From: Cristatella mucedo
Taxonomy: Eukaryota; Bryozoa; Phylactolaemata; Cristatellidae
Direction of reading: 5' to 3'
Assembly (NCBI GenBank): GCA_009760855.2
Contig: WPIO01000154.1
Span: forward strand, 365,001-429,000
DNA: 64,000 nucleotides
Under the pieces are notes generated by a model. The model was not told the DNA's origin. It worked only from the letters and a program-made list of their open reading frames with translations, and made no database searches. Below, piece by piece: positions 36,141 through 48,269 of this stretch (position 1 is the stretch's first letter; each line of letters starts with the position of its first letter). The position numbers and the translations under genes are program-made.

Positions 36141-36459
36141 ACTATTATTATTAGGTTGCTAAATCAGCCTCGATCTTGAGACCAGCTGCTCTTCGGCAGC
36201 GCTTGAGTCCTCGCTTAGTTTGAGAAGTTGTGCCCATCTCTTCGAAGTGCCACTGGCGTCGCCGAGTGGGTCGGCCGCCCTGCAGACCGACGGCTTAGCA
36301 GACGACCCCCAAGGACGGCAGAGTGCCGTATAAGTAGAATGAAACGAGGTTTTTGCAGCTACCCAAGATGTGCATTCGAAAGCATGCAGCAGTTATATTC
36401 GCTAGGTATGGTCCCAGTGAGTATTTCGTTGTCGTGTAACCCAAAGGGTACAAAGCAGA

Positions 36460-36463
<4 letters not shown>

Positions 36464-36538
<75 letters not shown>
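36464..36538 (+). repeat. (GA)n microsatellite
   Basis: Nearly pure GA repeat of about 75 bp just 5' of the L2-B element. Confidence 0.95.
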
Positions 36539-36540
<2 letters not shown>

Positions 36541-36599
36541 GCGAGAACGACGCGGGAAATGCTTGCCAGCGGAAACAGCAACGCATACCGTAGCCTTTG

Positions 36600-39500
36600 A
36601 AGACTTTACCCCGCCCTAAAGAGCGGCCTCGGGCGACTCCTAGCGTGGTGTGGACGTTTACTTGATTTCTCCGTAATACCTTCGGGTATCCCGCTGCTAT
36701 CTTCGCTGTGACTATTTATGAGCTGTCCTCGGATATGCTACACAAAGAAGGACCTGCTTAGCATAAGATGCGATGTCGCCATTAGTCGATACCTACCGGC
36801 GGGCCTTCTCCGGCGGGTCAGTGAGAACCCACCTGCATCCTGCGTTCGCCCCATCAACGACTCGGCTATCAAACCTACGACTCGTAAGTTTAAAGCGCTA
36901 AATAGTACTTGTTGCGGTAGTAGCCCACCCGCTGTAGCCCAGCGCGTTGTGAAACGTCGTCCCACGACCGTTACCAAGGTCCAATTCAAATTCGAAGAGC
37001 CAGCGTCCGCCAGGCCGGACGCAAACGGTAAAGAATACGAGCCACTTCATCGCCGTCGCCCAGTTGTTGGACAGCCTCTTAAATTCCGCCTACTAAATGT
37101 CCGCTCGCTAAAAACCAAGGGGTTACTTATCCGCGATCAGGTGGTCCAGGAGAAGCTAGATGCATTTCTGCTTACCGAAACCTAAATGACGCCTTGTTCC
37201 ACTAGCTGTATTTCCGAGACCACCCCACCCGGGTTCTCATTCTATCGGTCCATGCGTTATGACAAGGTTGGTGGCGGGGTTGCAATTGTTGTTCGCGAAT
37301 CGTTTGGCTATAAAATGTGCAGTTTCTCGCATGGGTCATCGTTTGAATCGGTTGCTATCAGGTCTTCATCAAAGACAATGCCTCTCACCGTTGTAATATA
37401 TACCGGCCTCCTTCTGGCTGTCTAAACTTGTTTATAGAAGAGTTTTCAAAGTTCCTCGCTAAAATATTTGTTTGTGACAGGCCGCTACTGATTGTAGGAG
37501 GCTTCAATATTCAATATTCACGTTGACAACCCTAGCAACAGCCAGGACCGCTCATTTCTTGACTGTCTGGAGAATTTTGGTTTGGCCCAACACGTTAATC
37601 TTAGCACCCACGTCGGTGGCCACATTCTAGATCTCGTGATCACTAAGGATGTCCTCCCCACTGACTTTGTGGTGTGCCCTCTGACCCTCTCAGATCATTG
37701 TTCGGTCTCGTTTACTGTTCCTGCTCCCTCGTACGTGCAGGGCAATGTCGAATTTGCCAAACGACGTAACTTAAAAAGCATTGACATGGACAAGTTTTTG
37801 AAATCTGTTTGTGATGCAGGCCTTCTTGATCTGCATTCAGACTCGACCGGCAGCCTCGATACCCTCACTGATGCGATGAACATGACACTCAGGAGTGCTC
37901 TTGACAAGCATGCTCCCGTTCGCTCTATCCGTGTTCAAAGTCGTCGAGATTGCTTTCAATTTACAAAAAACTCCTTAAGATGCACCGTGTTAAGCGCAGG
38001 CTGGAACGTCGTTTCAAGAAACCGGGGTCTGAGGCAGACCTAGTCAATTTTAAAGACTTCCTTCGAGTTTACACCCGAAAGCTTAAAAAAGCCAGGGCTT
38101 CTTTTTTCATTATAAGACTGAATTCCTGCCAGTCGGACACTAAACAGATTTATAAGACAGCAAACCATTTACTGGCCAATGCTGTGAGGTCTGACTCCCC
38201 AGATATTAAGGGCTCAGCCGAAAAGTGTTCAGCCTTCTTTACTGAAAAAACTGTGCACATTAGTGCCTCTATTAAGCCCCCTCCGACCAAAGCAATCGCC
38301 GTTCTTCAACCTGTGACCTTTCTTAACAGGTTCTCTGATGTTTCTGCCTGTGATGTGGCTGCCTTAATAAGGTCTAGCAAAAAGAGCTCGTCTCCTGAAG
38401 ACCCTATACCTTCATCTCTGTGGTCTTCACTTGCAGACCATCTTAGCCCTGCCATAACCAAGATTTTTAATGCTTCTTTGGGAAAAGGGGTCGTCCCCAA
38501 GTCCTTCAAATCGGCAATCGTTAGACCTATTCTTAAAAAGCCTGGATTAGACACAGAGGTCCTAGCAAACTATCGTCCAGTTTCCCTTCTTCCGTTCTTA
38601 TCAAAGATTCTTGAAAAAAATTGTTGCTAAGCAGAACATATTGAAAATAATGGAATGTCAGAAACATTTCAATCAGGGTTCAAGAGGCAGCACTCTACTG
38701 AAACTGCTCTCCTCCGTGTTAACAATGACATTATACGTGGCAACGACGACGGAAATGTCACTGCCTTAGCTCTGCTAGATCTGTCTGCTGCCTTCGACAC
38801 CATTGATCACGAAGTTCTGCCTGAACGATTGAGAACAACAATCGGTCTGGCAGACGAAGCACTGGCGTGGTTTAAATCATACTTGTCTGATCGTATTCAA
38901 TCCGTGTCATTTGGGGGTCAGGTCTCAGACATGAGAAGGGTCACCTGTGGAGTCCCTCAAGGGTCTGTACTTGGTCCCTTGCTGTTCTCCATTTATACGC
39001 AAACTCTGGGAAAAGTGATTAAGGCCCATGGAATAGGATATCACTTCTATGCTGACGATACTCAGTTGTATTTGTCATTTAAACCGTCGGAATCTGCTGC
39101 AGCAACTGAGAAACTGAATGCTTGCCTTGCCGATATTCGATCCTGGATGACGGAAAACTTCCTGAAATTAAATGACGATAAAACCGAACTGCTCCTCATG
39201 GACACCCCAAGCGTGTGGCTGGACTAAAAGGCTTTGCTGTTCTAATAGGCGATGCTATTGTGCGACCTTCACCACGTGCTCGTAATCTAGGTGTCGTGTT
39301 CGACAGCTGCCTCAATTTCAAAAGCTTCATTCAGAAGACTGCCTCTACAGCTAGCCATCACATCCGATCCCTATCCAAGATTAGAAGCTGTCTCCCACAG
39401 TGGCTTGTAAAAAATGTAACTAGCTCTTTAGTTCTGTCTCGGCTTGATTATTGTAATTCCCTTCTGGCTGGGCTGCCAAAGAAAGCTATTATGCCACTAC

Positions 39501-40105
39501 AGCGGACTATGAATATGGCTGCAAGACTGGTCTTCGAGTCCCAGCGGTTTGAGCACGTGTCACCTCTGCTGAAAGAGCTAGGATGGTTGCCGGTTGAGCA
39601 AAGGATACAGAGCAAAGTTCTTACGCTGACCCACAAGGCCCGCCACGGCTTAGCTCCTTCGTACCTAGCTGAACTGCTGCATTAGTTTCAGCCTGTTCGC
39701 GCCCTCAGGTCCTGTGTGGACAATAAATTAGCTGTCCCATTCCTCGCTTAAAGACAGTTGGCGACAGAAGCTTTAGCTCTGCAGGTCCTAGACTGTGGAA
39801 CTCGCTTCCACGATTCTTATGCAACGGCATCTACTCTCCAACTGCCGACTATGGCACATCTTTTTCAGCGGTCCTGAACTGCTACTTCTATGCTACTCAC
39901 TACCTCAACTGCTCTCCTGACTCTGCTATGCTTCCCACTTTCTCTTTGTTGCGTGAGACGAAGTCTGTTGGCTACCAAATGCGTACCGAAAGCCGCTTAG
40001 GCTGTGAGTGCGTTATACAAAACTCTCCTTCGTAACACCCACATGGTCTTTATGACTTTGTGGAGTTACTGACGGAGATACATTATATTACATTACAGTT
40101 TTTGC
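36600..40105 (+). mobile_element. L2-B LINE, nearly full length, inactive
   Basis: Coding remnants run 36718-39685. An N-terminal segment with YTKKDLLSIR comes first, then an AP-endonuclease part (LLNVRSLKTKG, LDAFLLTET, GGGVAIVVRE, LSDHCSVSF). The RT follows: NYRPVSLLPFLSKILE, LALLDLSAAFDTIDHEVL, GVPQGSVLGPLLF, FYADDTQLYLSF, FLKLNDDKTELLLM. The C-terminal domain has LKELGWLPVEQRIQSKV. About five frame breaks or stops interrupt it (stop after LLTET at 37183, frame changes near 37.4-37.5, 37.97, 38.63 and 39.22 kb). The 3' UTR (39.69-40.1 kb) ends ATTACATTACA. This is a different family from L2-A, related in the RT but with another 3' end. Confidence 0.88.
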
Positions 40106-40510
40106 GATTATATACGATCTTTCCATCTCAGAACTTCAGGAATTGAGAGATACAACTTTTTAACGGTTATCAATCAGAAAACTTAGGCAATAATCGCAAG
40201 CATTTAAGCGGCCCACGATAATCCCGCATCGCAATAGAGATAACAGCCGGCGCGGATCGTGAGAGAGGCTGAGTTTCTCATTTCACCGATCTGAAACACG
40301 TCACCCATCGATAGCATCCAGGTTGATGCTCTCCTGAAAGCGGATCCTGCGAATAACTGCAATTCACTGCGATCCGTGTATCATTTACAAAAAAAGCGGC
40401 TCAAAACTGCAGTTTTAATTCGATACTGTAAACAGACTGTGGTGCTTCGGGATTACACAGAAAATTCGTGCAATTTTGCAGGTTCGTTCTCATGCATATA
40501 AAAGCAATTT

Positions 40511-40664
40511 TAGCTGATTTGACAGCCTCATTTGTATAGCGGCAGAAAAGTCGTAACGGCTGTCACCACCAATTACAGTTAAAAAAGCATAGCCAACTGC
40601 AGGATTTGAACCCATGACCTCAGTCGTGAGGAGCGAGCACCAAATGGCACCTAATGGCCCGGCT
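40511..40664 (-). mobile_element. SINE-B
   Basis: Minus copy: TAGCTGATTTGACAGCCTC, body GGCTGTCACCACC, B box GGATTTGAACCC reversed, and A-box side. The 400 bases before it (40.11-40.50 kb) show nothing definite. Confidence 0.8.
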
Positions 40665-40992
40665 CCAATGAGTGGCCTGCACTCTCGTACTGCAATCCAC
40701 CTGCCTTTTCTGAAATCAGCAGCGCGAAGCAACGCTATTGAATACATGTTACTGAAAAAGGTGTCACGAGTTTACTCGCACAATTTCATGCAATTGAACA
40801 AGCGCATTCTTTCGCAAATGACTTTCAACTGCTCAGCGAAGCCAGGGGCCCAGAATTTTTAAATTGCAACGCACCTACCATTTTTATAATAAGCTGTGCG
40901 AAACTACAATCACGATTCCGCATTATAGACGTATTTTTTAAGGATAGCTAACGATATTTTGCACTGTTTCGCGTGCTCGTTCTCATTGATGC

Positions 40993-41135
40993 CGAGCTGG
41001 TTTGGTCTAGCGGTTAAGGTGCTCGCCCCGACCAAGGTCTGACTGAGGTCGTGGGCTCGAGCCCCGAGGCACATGTGAAGCGCCTGAATAGAGATTAAGT
41101 TCTCTTGGGGCGCTATATAAATGAATTATATTTTT
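40993..41135 (+). mobile_element. SINE-A, best preserved copy
   Basis: GCTGGTTTGGTCTAGCGG (A box), GTGGGCTCGAGCCCC (B box), then GAAGCGCCTGAATAGAGATT, AAGTTCTCTTGGGGCGCT and ATATAAATGAATTATA. Head resembles a tRNA; tail matches the L2-A 3' end. 41.14-41.69 kb downstream holds nothing I recognise. Confidence 0.88.
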
Positions 41136-41694
41136 TTTATGTGGCATCGAACGGCTTAGCGAGTAGCCCGAGTACTTTTGAACTGCGATCTGCAATTTCC
41201 AAAATCAGTTGCATGAAGCTGCTATCTCGAATGCATTTAATAGAAAACGATCAACTGGTCTCCAACGGCATGGCCCGACATTGTAAAGTGCGAAATAAAA
41301 GATATTTCTTAAATGTAATGTAAAAAGCTACTGCTCTTTAAGGTACTCTTCTGCCGCCAAGCATCAAGCATCAAGCTCAGTGGAGTGTTTTTTCATGACG
41401 CTAGAAGCTTATCAGCTCCAGAGCAGCCAGGAGTCTCAGCATATCACATGGTGCGACTGCGGCCATTTAGGCCCAGTGAGGCTACCCACTCCAAGGCAGT
41501 TTCCATTTCCAAGAGGTTCCCGTGGAGAATACAGCAGCAAAGCAGCTGCCCGAAACCCCGGCAGGCACAGATGCTGGCAGAGATGCTTCAATCTTCACCA
41601 GGAGATGTGGCAACAAGATGCAGTCAGCCAAAAATGATTGCGATGTAGGGATTTTGAGGTGACAAAAAATCGGGTCTACAAGCATATTTGTTGA

Positions 41695-42385
41695 ATCTTA
41701 ACAAAATCTAGGTGCCCAATTCCAATGCGACTTTTCATCAGATGACCACACCAGCTCAATAATCAAGTCTGCCAACTTTAAGCTACGTAATATTTTTGAA
41801 ATTCAGGCTTGCTTAGGCAGGGATACTACATCTAAATTTGTCTGTCGTGAGCGTCGCAGTTGCCACATCACACCACTTCTCGCTCACCTGCAGTAGCTCG
41901 CAATCAAGCAGCACATCGACTTCATGGTTCTGTCATTTACTTGTAAGTCCCTTCATTCTCTGGTTCCAGCCTACCTACCTTGAATACTCGAGTACAAACC
42001 TCAAACCCTTTGGAGACCGTGCCTTTCGTTCGTATCCCAAAGCCAAGAACTCACTTCCAACTGGCGTGACAACATATCCCGATTTGATGATATTTAAAAG
42101 AAGCTTGCAGTGCACCTATTCATCACAGCATGTAGTGAGTCCCTATGATGTGTCCTTTATGTGCTTATGCGTACTGACACTGCGCATGCTGCCACTAACC
42201 ACACTGGCATGCTGACCATGTGCATGTCATCCCTAACCATGTTATTCTTGCTGCTTATTGAGCATGCTACCACTAACCATTCGATCGTGTTTACTTTGCA
42301 GCAAATGTAAAGCGCCTAGAAAGAGATTGAGTTCTCTGAGGGCGTTTTATCAAAAGTATTATTATTAATATTATTATTAAAGGTC
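41695..42385 (+). mobile_element. L2-A-like LINE, old copy with deletions
   Basis: CTAGGTGCCCAATTCCAATG through CTGTCGTGAGCGTCGC and CCTTTGGAGACCGTGCC to the hairpin tail and (ATT)n. Many indels. Confidence 0.82.
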
Positions 42386-42589
42386 AGCCAGGCCACCAGC
42401 CAGCTGACCATCGGTGCCATTTGAACGTGTACGAGACTGTGCAATTGTTAATTTTGTGTAGACAAGCTCAAAACACCAACAATACGGTCTATACTATGGA
42501 ACTAACACCGCAGCTTCGCTTAGAATATCTTTGAAATGTAATGTACTGTTTCTCTGCCTGTAACTACATAAAGCAACAAAGCCTGTGTT

Positions 42590-42850
42590 GATGTTAGGAT
42601 GGAGTTTCGTATAGTGCACTCAAAGCCTACGCGGCTTTCGGTACGCATTCGGTAGCCAACCAAATTCATTTCATGCAAACAAGGAGAAAGTGAGAAGCAT
42701 AGCTGAGTCAGGAGAGCAGTTAAGGTAGAGAAGAAGCAGCTCAGGATGGCTGGAAAGGATGTGCCATAGTCGGCAGAAGGAGAGTAGTTGTTTCGTAAGA
42801 ATTGTGGAAGCGAGCTCGCAGCCTAGGTCCTGAAGAGCAAAATAAATGGC
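42590..42850 (-). mobile_element. L2-B LINE 3' end
   Basis: Minus copy: GCTTTCGGTACGCATTCGG, AGCATAGCTGAGTCAGG, TGTGCCATAGTCGGCAG. 42.86-43.03 kb has no recognised feature. Confidence 0.8.
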
Positions 42851-43033
42851 ATATAGACCACCGTCTGATGAAATGCCTGGATATTGGCAGTGAGAGGCAG
42901 TGGTTTAAGACCATCTGCATGAGAGTGCACAGGCAAAATTCCGAGAAACTTTATAGGTTAACCCGAAACACTTAAATAATAGTCTACAATTGGTTTGGCT
43001 CACTTCTTTTGGAAATGGCAAGTGAATCGTAGT

Positions 43034-43115
43034 TACTTACAGCAAATGTAAAGTGCATAGGAAGAGATTCAGTTATGTGAAGGTGCTATACAAATGTATC
43101 ATTATTATTATTATA
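43034..43115 (+). mobile_element. L2-A LINE 3' tail
   Basis: TTACAGCAAATGTAAAGTGC, AGAGATTCAG and (ATT)n. Tail only. 43.12-43.53 kb is AT-rich and may be 3' UTR of the minus-strand gene. Confidence 0.75.
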
Positions 43116-43530
43116 AATATCGCATTACCCATCACTCGGTTTGCAATTGTTGGATCCACGCTACTGCCTGGGTGTGCCATATCAAGTTCATGTAAACATG
43201 TTTACAGTGAAGGATGACGAATTTTAAGACACTCTGAGCTGGAATGCAACAGTTAAAGCTTCGTAACAGTAACAGTTAAGTCAGTTTATCACGCTAAATG
43301 AAATCTTTGCAGAAATCAGCCTACTTGCACATATGCTTCGACATAAATAATCATTTTAACAAGCAAAACAATCTTTACTTCAGCTTACAAAAACTAACGT
43401 TTACAAAGAGTACATGCAAGTACACAAAGTATGTTAACAAAAAGAGTACCGCGTACCGCGACTGCATCTACCCAATCAAAGGAGAGCAAGGCAGAACAGT
43501 AAATATAAAGGTGCCCAACAAGCATCAAGT

Positions 43531-46500
43531 TCATCTGAGCTGGCTTTCGGCAGGCACAAAGTCAGGAGTCAGCAGGTCACGGGCTTGCAAGGGTCCCAAG
43601 TTGGTCAGTTGCTGCAGATCAACTGCAGCTTGATGTCGGCCCAGCAGAGCAAGGTCTCTTTGAAGGACACTCCATTGATTGATTGCACCAGTCCACTTTT
43701 TTCCCACTAAGCCAACAAGCAGTTTAGAACAAGGGTCTCTGAGTTCACAGAGCTTCGCTGAAGTGTCGTCACATCACACCTCAATAGTTGACTTACAGAG
43801 TGCATCTAAAATGGTGACAACAGCTTGTGTGCAATTTCCAACGTGGAGCTGGCAAGATCCACCATGGCAGTCAACTAAATTCAGCTATCAACGTTTAGTG
43901 CAGCTGCCATTAGCCACGAGTGCCAACGTCGTGCCTTTTCGTATAGTCAAAAAATTAACAGCTGGTTAACTCGAACAGCGCTGGGCAAAGGTGCAAACAT
44001 TGTTGACTGAAGATGCAAGCATGATCCGGTCGCATCGAGTGTCAACGTCACTTTGTTGTAAGGCGTGGTCCATGCTGCCTGGCTATGACGTTCGAGCAAC
44101 AACACCTAGATAGCAATGCACTATGTCAGTTGCAAATAGCCGCCAACGACCGGGTTTCTTTCGAAGCCACCGCTGGGAAGGGTGCACTCCAACTTAACTG
44201 CAATCTGCAGTGCAACTCCCGATGGAAGTTCCGAAGAACTTTCCGAAGCTCCACAACTCTTAAACGGATGAAGCTGCTGCAGAAGACTCAGCTTAGAGTG
44301 TTGCACTCATGCTGCACTGCATAGAAATGGGAAACATTTCCATCCAATGCCACTAGCACACTCTAGAAGTCCAATATGGCAGCGGTTGACTGAGTGTTGG
44401 TGCTAGTGCAAGCAAAGCTGCTTGCTGACGACGACGACGATCGTGACGTTGTGTCAGACAAATCTGGTGGCAAGTGAAACTTCTAGAAAACGGTAGGCAA
44501 AAGTCCAGAGTCAGAAGGCCATTATCTAAACCGGGTTGCTGAGCAACGTAGGGGCAGCAAAACGGGTGAACTAAGTGAGCGACATCGGCTCCACACTCGA
44601 ACCAAGCCACCGAGGTGCCTACTGCAAGAGGCTCAATGAACTAACGAAACTATTTACTCACATCTATCGTAAACATCTTGCGAGTCACATTGAAGACGTA
44701 GTCCTGATCTGGAGGCATTACTGCAGAGAGTGAGTTAATGCGTGGGAACTTGAGAACTTTTATGAACCCTAGAAATCAAAGCACAATATAGGCAGACTTG
44801 GTATCGCAAAAAACAGGTCTTTCCACTAGGCAGGCTCCGTTTACACGCACGATGCTGCTGCCCGAAAAAATAGAGTACGAGGAAGCATTGGAATTGTCAT
44901 TAAGCTAAACAGCTGAGGACAGCTTTTTTGGTCCAAAAATGACAATCAAAAGCCAAACAGGAATAAAATGTGCAAGCAAACCAAGAAACACGTAGTCTTG
45001 ACAATAAAAAATGCGGCTAGACTGTTCGCTGGATATATGTGGGATGACAACACCTTGACGGAATATATTGTGGTGCCACTGAGACAGAAAAAGTGTTTTG
45101 AAGATGCCATAAGTTGAATCCACGACCTGTACGACTAGAGGTCAGAGTCGGGCAAAAAATACTAGCTGATTTAACAGCCTCTTTTGTATAGCGATAGAAG
45201 AGCCTTTACAACTATCATCACTGCTTGCAGCAGCAATATGGATCGCCCACCGCAAGATTCCAACCCACTACCTCGGTCGTGAAAAGCAACCACCTTACCT
45301 AGTGTGCCATCACGGCTCACCAGTCTCGAAAGACAGTCACATAGTCAACGACATTGACTAAACCAGACAGCAGTTATACCCTACCACCACTTTGGACGGA
45401 TCCCTTAATAGGAGAGTCGAGACAAAGCCAGTGCCTATGAAGGTGCATAGCGCCAACAGTCTCAGATGGAGGCGCCAACGGTCTAAGCTCCACGATCGCA
45501 AGAGAATAGCAGCCCCCACTGATCACCCGAGGTCTTGCTAGGGGTGGCTTCCTGTGAGCACGGGAGCTGCATCAACATTTGTTCTTTAGCACAACAATCA
45601 ATGCTAAAGATGCTATTCAAGGCAAACGCAGGGTACGGACAGCAACTTAGGTGTCCTGCAACAACTAAATGGCTAGACGGGGCTGGTGCTACTACAGCAA
45701 ACACGCCAGCAAGATATTCAAAAAGGATATTTGTGCCTCAAGAATGAGCACTTTGCCAAGAACTGCAAACTCAAAAGGCACCATGAAAAAGAGAGAGAGA
45801 GAGAGAGAGCGATATGACATGACAGAGGGCAGAGACAGCATAGCAGTGGGTCAGACTTTCTAAAACCTACTACTGGCTGGCCTTGCACAGTTCACCGTAT
45901 AAGCAATCACAAGATCAAACAGCCTCAGGCAGAGAGACACCGAGAGGTCGATGTGCAGTGACCAGTGGCGTTCTTAGGATGTTGTGCACCCGGGGACGAA
46001 CTGCACATATGGCGCGCCCCCACCCAGTATTAGGCTGCCATTTTGGCGCACCCGCTGATCAAGCGCCCGCGGACACGTGCCCCTGCCCCTTTCGGTACAC
46101 CACTGCCAGTGATACACGATGCTAAACTGCACAGCGAATCGCCCTAGTCTTTCTGAAAGCAAGTTCTCTGAGGGCGCTTTATCAAGTGCATTATTATTAT
46201 TATTATTATTAACTCGGATGAAGCTACGTATCAGGCTGAAACAATGCATTGACAAAGAAGATGCCGTCATCGGCAGAGATTGCCCTCGCCTAAACAGATC
46301 AGCCGTGATGGGTCAGGGGTCCAAGTTGCTATACCTTTGTAGGCATCGAAAGCACTGCTGGCAGCCAGCTGCTTTCCCGTGGGGCTATCAGTAAACGCTT
46401 CGAGGCGAACCACACAGTCTGCCAAATGGTGAATACTTCTTTCGAGCGATGGTTCCTACAAAGGTGCACAGTCCTCAGATTTGGGTTGCCATCGGCCATA

Positions 46501-47177
46501 GGGCAGCCACTTCAACAGGACAGAGGCAATCATGAGACAGTGGTGATCATTCGGACCAGAATGCATGCCGTAGTCCGATCAACACACCTTGAGCAAATAG
46601 GCAGGAAGCGTTACGAAGCCCGCAGTCAGTGATGACCTCAGCATAGCCTTGAGGCCATACAAAAAGTGCAGTAAAGCCGCGTCGGAAGATGCCGAGCTGG
46701 TACTGGCTGCTTGGTGCTGTGCGTCATTCCACAACGACGAACCGAGACCCGGAAGAACTTTAAAGAAGCAAATGGAAGCTATCAAAAGAAGCACTCACTT
46801 GCAGAGTAAAGCACCCACTTGCAGAGCGAAGCAATGGCAAAGCACTGGCCTGGCACTACACGTTGCTAGTGGCGACAGCTCAGCTACAGTGCGGAAATGG
46901 CACGCTTCACGCTTAGCGGACGTCTTCCGCGATCACCAGAAGCTACATACAACTCTCTAACCGGCTCAGGGCGGTCAAAACTTGGCACAACAAAACGAGC
47001 ATACCTATTCGCATGACCGAAACGTCTGGTTGAAGATTGGCCAAATCGTTGAGACGCCGCCGTAACACTGCTTCTCTTATAGCTTTAGTCAGACGGATGT
47101 ACTTGCTCGGCAGTGAGGTGGTAGCAACCGCTAGGGACCTGTGAAGCAGCGATCCGAGATCAACGCAATGCAGTTGC
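43531..47177 (-). CDS. Unrecognised multi-exon gene, C-terminal part
   Basis: Eight candidate exons in transcription order: 47177-47005, 46757-46588, 46455-46335, 44720-44662, 44276-44151, 44078-43971, 43884-43797 and 43706-43531. Phases agree throughout, giving 339 residues and a TGA at 43531. Exons 1-4 and 8 have good sites (TTTATTATAGCGTTTAG, TTCTTTAAAG, CCTTTGTAG, CTCTGCAG; donors GTATGC, GTATAG, GTGAGT). The donors after exons 5 and 6 (GTCGTT, GTTAAC) are weak. The first part looks helical (YIRLTKAIREAVLRRRLNDL, LHFLYGLKAML). The middle reads MPPDQDYVFNVTRKMF. The later part looks beta-rich (VALQIAVKLECTL, KVTLTLDATGSC). A helical tail ends AESQLR. I do not recognise the family. Upstream exons must exist. 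Confidence 0.45.
45162..45316 (-). mobile_element. SINE-B
   Basis: CTAGCTGATTTAACAGCCTC through the body to CTTACCTAGTGTGCCATCAC. Lies in an intron of the candidate minus-strand gene, in sense orientation. Confidence 0.85.
45963..46105. mobile_element. Short MITE, about 143 bp
   Basis: Inverted ends CAGTGGCGTTC and CAGTGGTGTAC (right end reverse complemented). Flanks GCAGTGAC and CCAGTGAT share CAGTGA, a possible target duplication. hAT-like by end and duplication length, but the ends are short. Confidence 0.5.
46160..46211 (+). mobile_element. L2-A LINE 3' tail, about 50 bp
   Basis: AGTTCTCTGAGGGCGCTTTA then TCAAGTGC and (ATT)n; only the 3' half of the hairpin is present. Confidence 0.8.
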
Positions 47178-47206
47178 CTAAACGCTATAATAAAATAATA
47201 TAATCC

Positions 47207-47370
47207 TAGCTGCTTAAACAGCCTCTTTTTGCATAGCGACAGAAGAGCCTTGATGGCTATCACAACCGCTTGCAGTGGCGATAAAGGATCGCCCACTGCA
47301 GGAATCGAACCCACGACCTCAGGACCGAGGTCATGAAAGCAATAGCCTTACCTAGTGTGCCATCACGGCT
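47207..47370 (-). mobile_element. SINE-B
   Basis: CTAGCTGCTTAAACAGCCTC to TGTGCCATCACGGC with B box GGAATCGAACCC reversed. It lies about 30 bp upstream of the first candidate exon of the minus-strand gene. Confidence 0.85.
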
Positions 47371-47539
47371 GCTTGCATAACGGTCAGAGGTTCGGCGGCT
47401 GCACACAAGAAGGTACGGAGTGCGGTCGGCAAGCGCATCCTCGAGATGGCAAGAAGGTTAATTTTGTGCCAATTTAGTGCCAGGAATGGCATCTGACGAC
47501 TATCTGCCGAGGAGAATGTACTCATTCAACAGAGGAAAG

Positions 47540-47770
47540 ACCCTAGAAGAGCTTGAAGGGGTCGGTCAGGTCGGATGGTGCAAGGAGGTTGGACAGGTCG
47601 GATGGTGCAAGCGAGTGAAGAGAAAAAGTTAAGCAAGGGTGAGGAGCCTCAAGTTGATTCAACACTTGATTGCAAGGCAGCCAGCGAAGCTCAGACAGAA
47701 GTGGCAGTGTGACGTGGCTGCTACACCATCGGTGACGGACCGTACGAGCTGACAAGTCTCGCAACGATTG
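47540..47770 (-). mobile_element. L2 LINE coding fragment, old
   Basis: Minus reading: HVTLPLLSELRWLPCNQ and SLHSLAPSDLSNLL, a degraded C-terminal L2 domain. No tail. Confidence 0.6.
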
Positions 47771-47820
47771 GAGTCGACTACGATCGCGTGGGCCCTCTCG
47801 CCCACCCCCTTCAGGGTCCG

Positions 47821-47980
47821 GCAGCTGATTTAACAGTCTCCTTTACATGGCGATAGAAGAGCCTTGAAGGCCTTGCATCGCAGCTTGCAGCTGGGGGAAA
47901 AGGATTGCCGACTGCAGGTTTCAGATCCACGACTTCGGTGGTGTAGAGCGAACACCTACCTACCTCCTGGGCTATGAGCT
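47821..47980 (-). mobile_element. SINE-B, diverged
   Basis: AGCTGATTTAACAGTCTCC and the body GCGATAGAAGAGCCTTG; the tRNA part is degraded. 47.98-48.25 kb downstream has no firm feature. Confidence 0.7.
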
Positions 47981-48269
47981 GCTCACAAGTTCATCGGGCC
48001 TTGTGCCCTGCCACTCCTAAACTCAGAAGAAAGTGATTCGGTCCGTGGTTTCCAAGGGTCCTGCGGCTGCTGCTGCACTGTGCTGTCAGGGCGGCAAGCC
48101 AGGCCCACAGAACGCGAATGCGTCACGACAGCAGAGAAGCCGCAGAAAATGAGCAGCACGGAAAACGGCGGATTCCATACAGTGCCACACCCCCTATGAT
48201 GTCGAGGCAACTAGAAGCTTGCAGGCACAGACAGCCATGACAGGACATTAAACTGACTGTGGAGTTTAG

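Noticed and set aside
43531-47177. Integrator subunit 7 as identity of the minus-strand gene
   Set aside because: The helical-then-beta layout is similar, but no block aligned convincingly with what I remember of INTS7.
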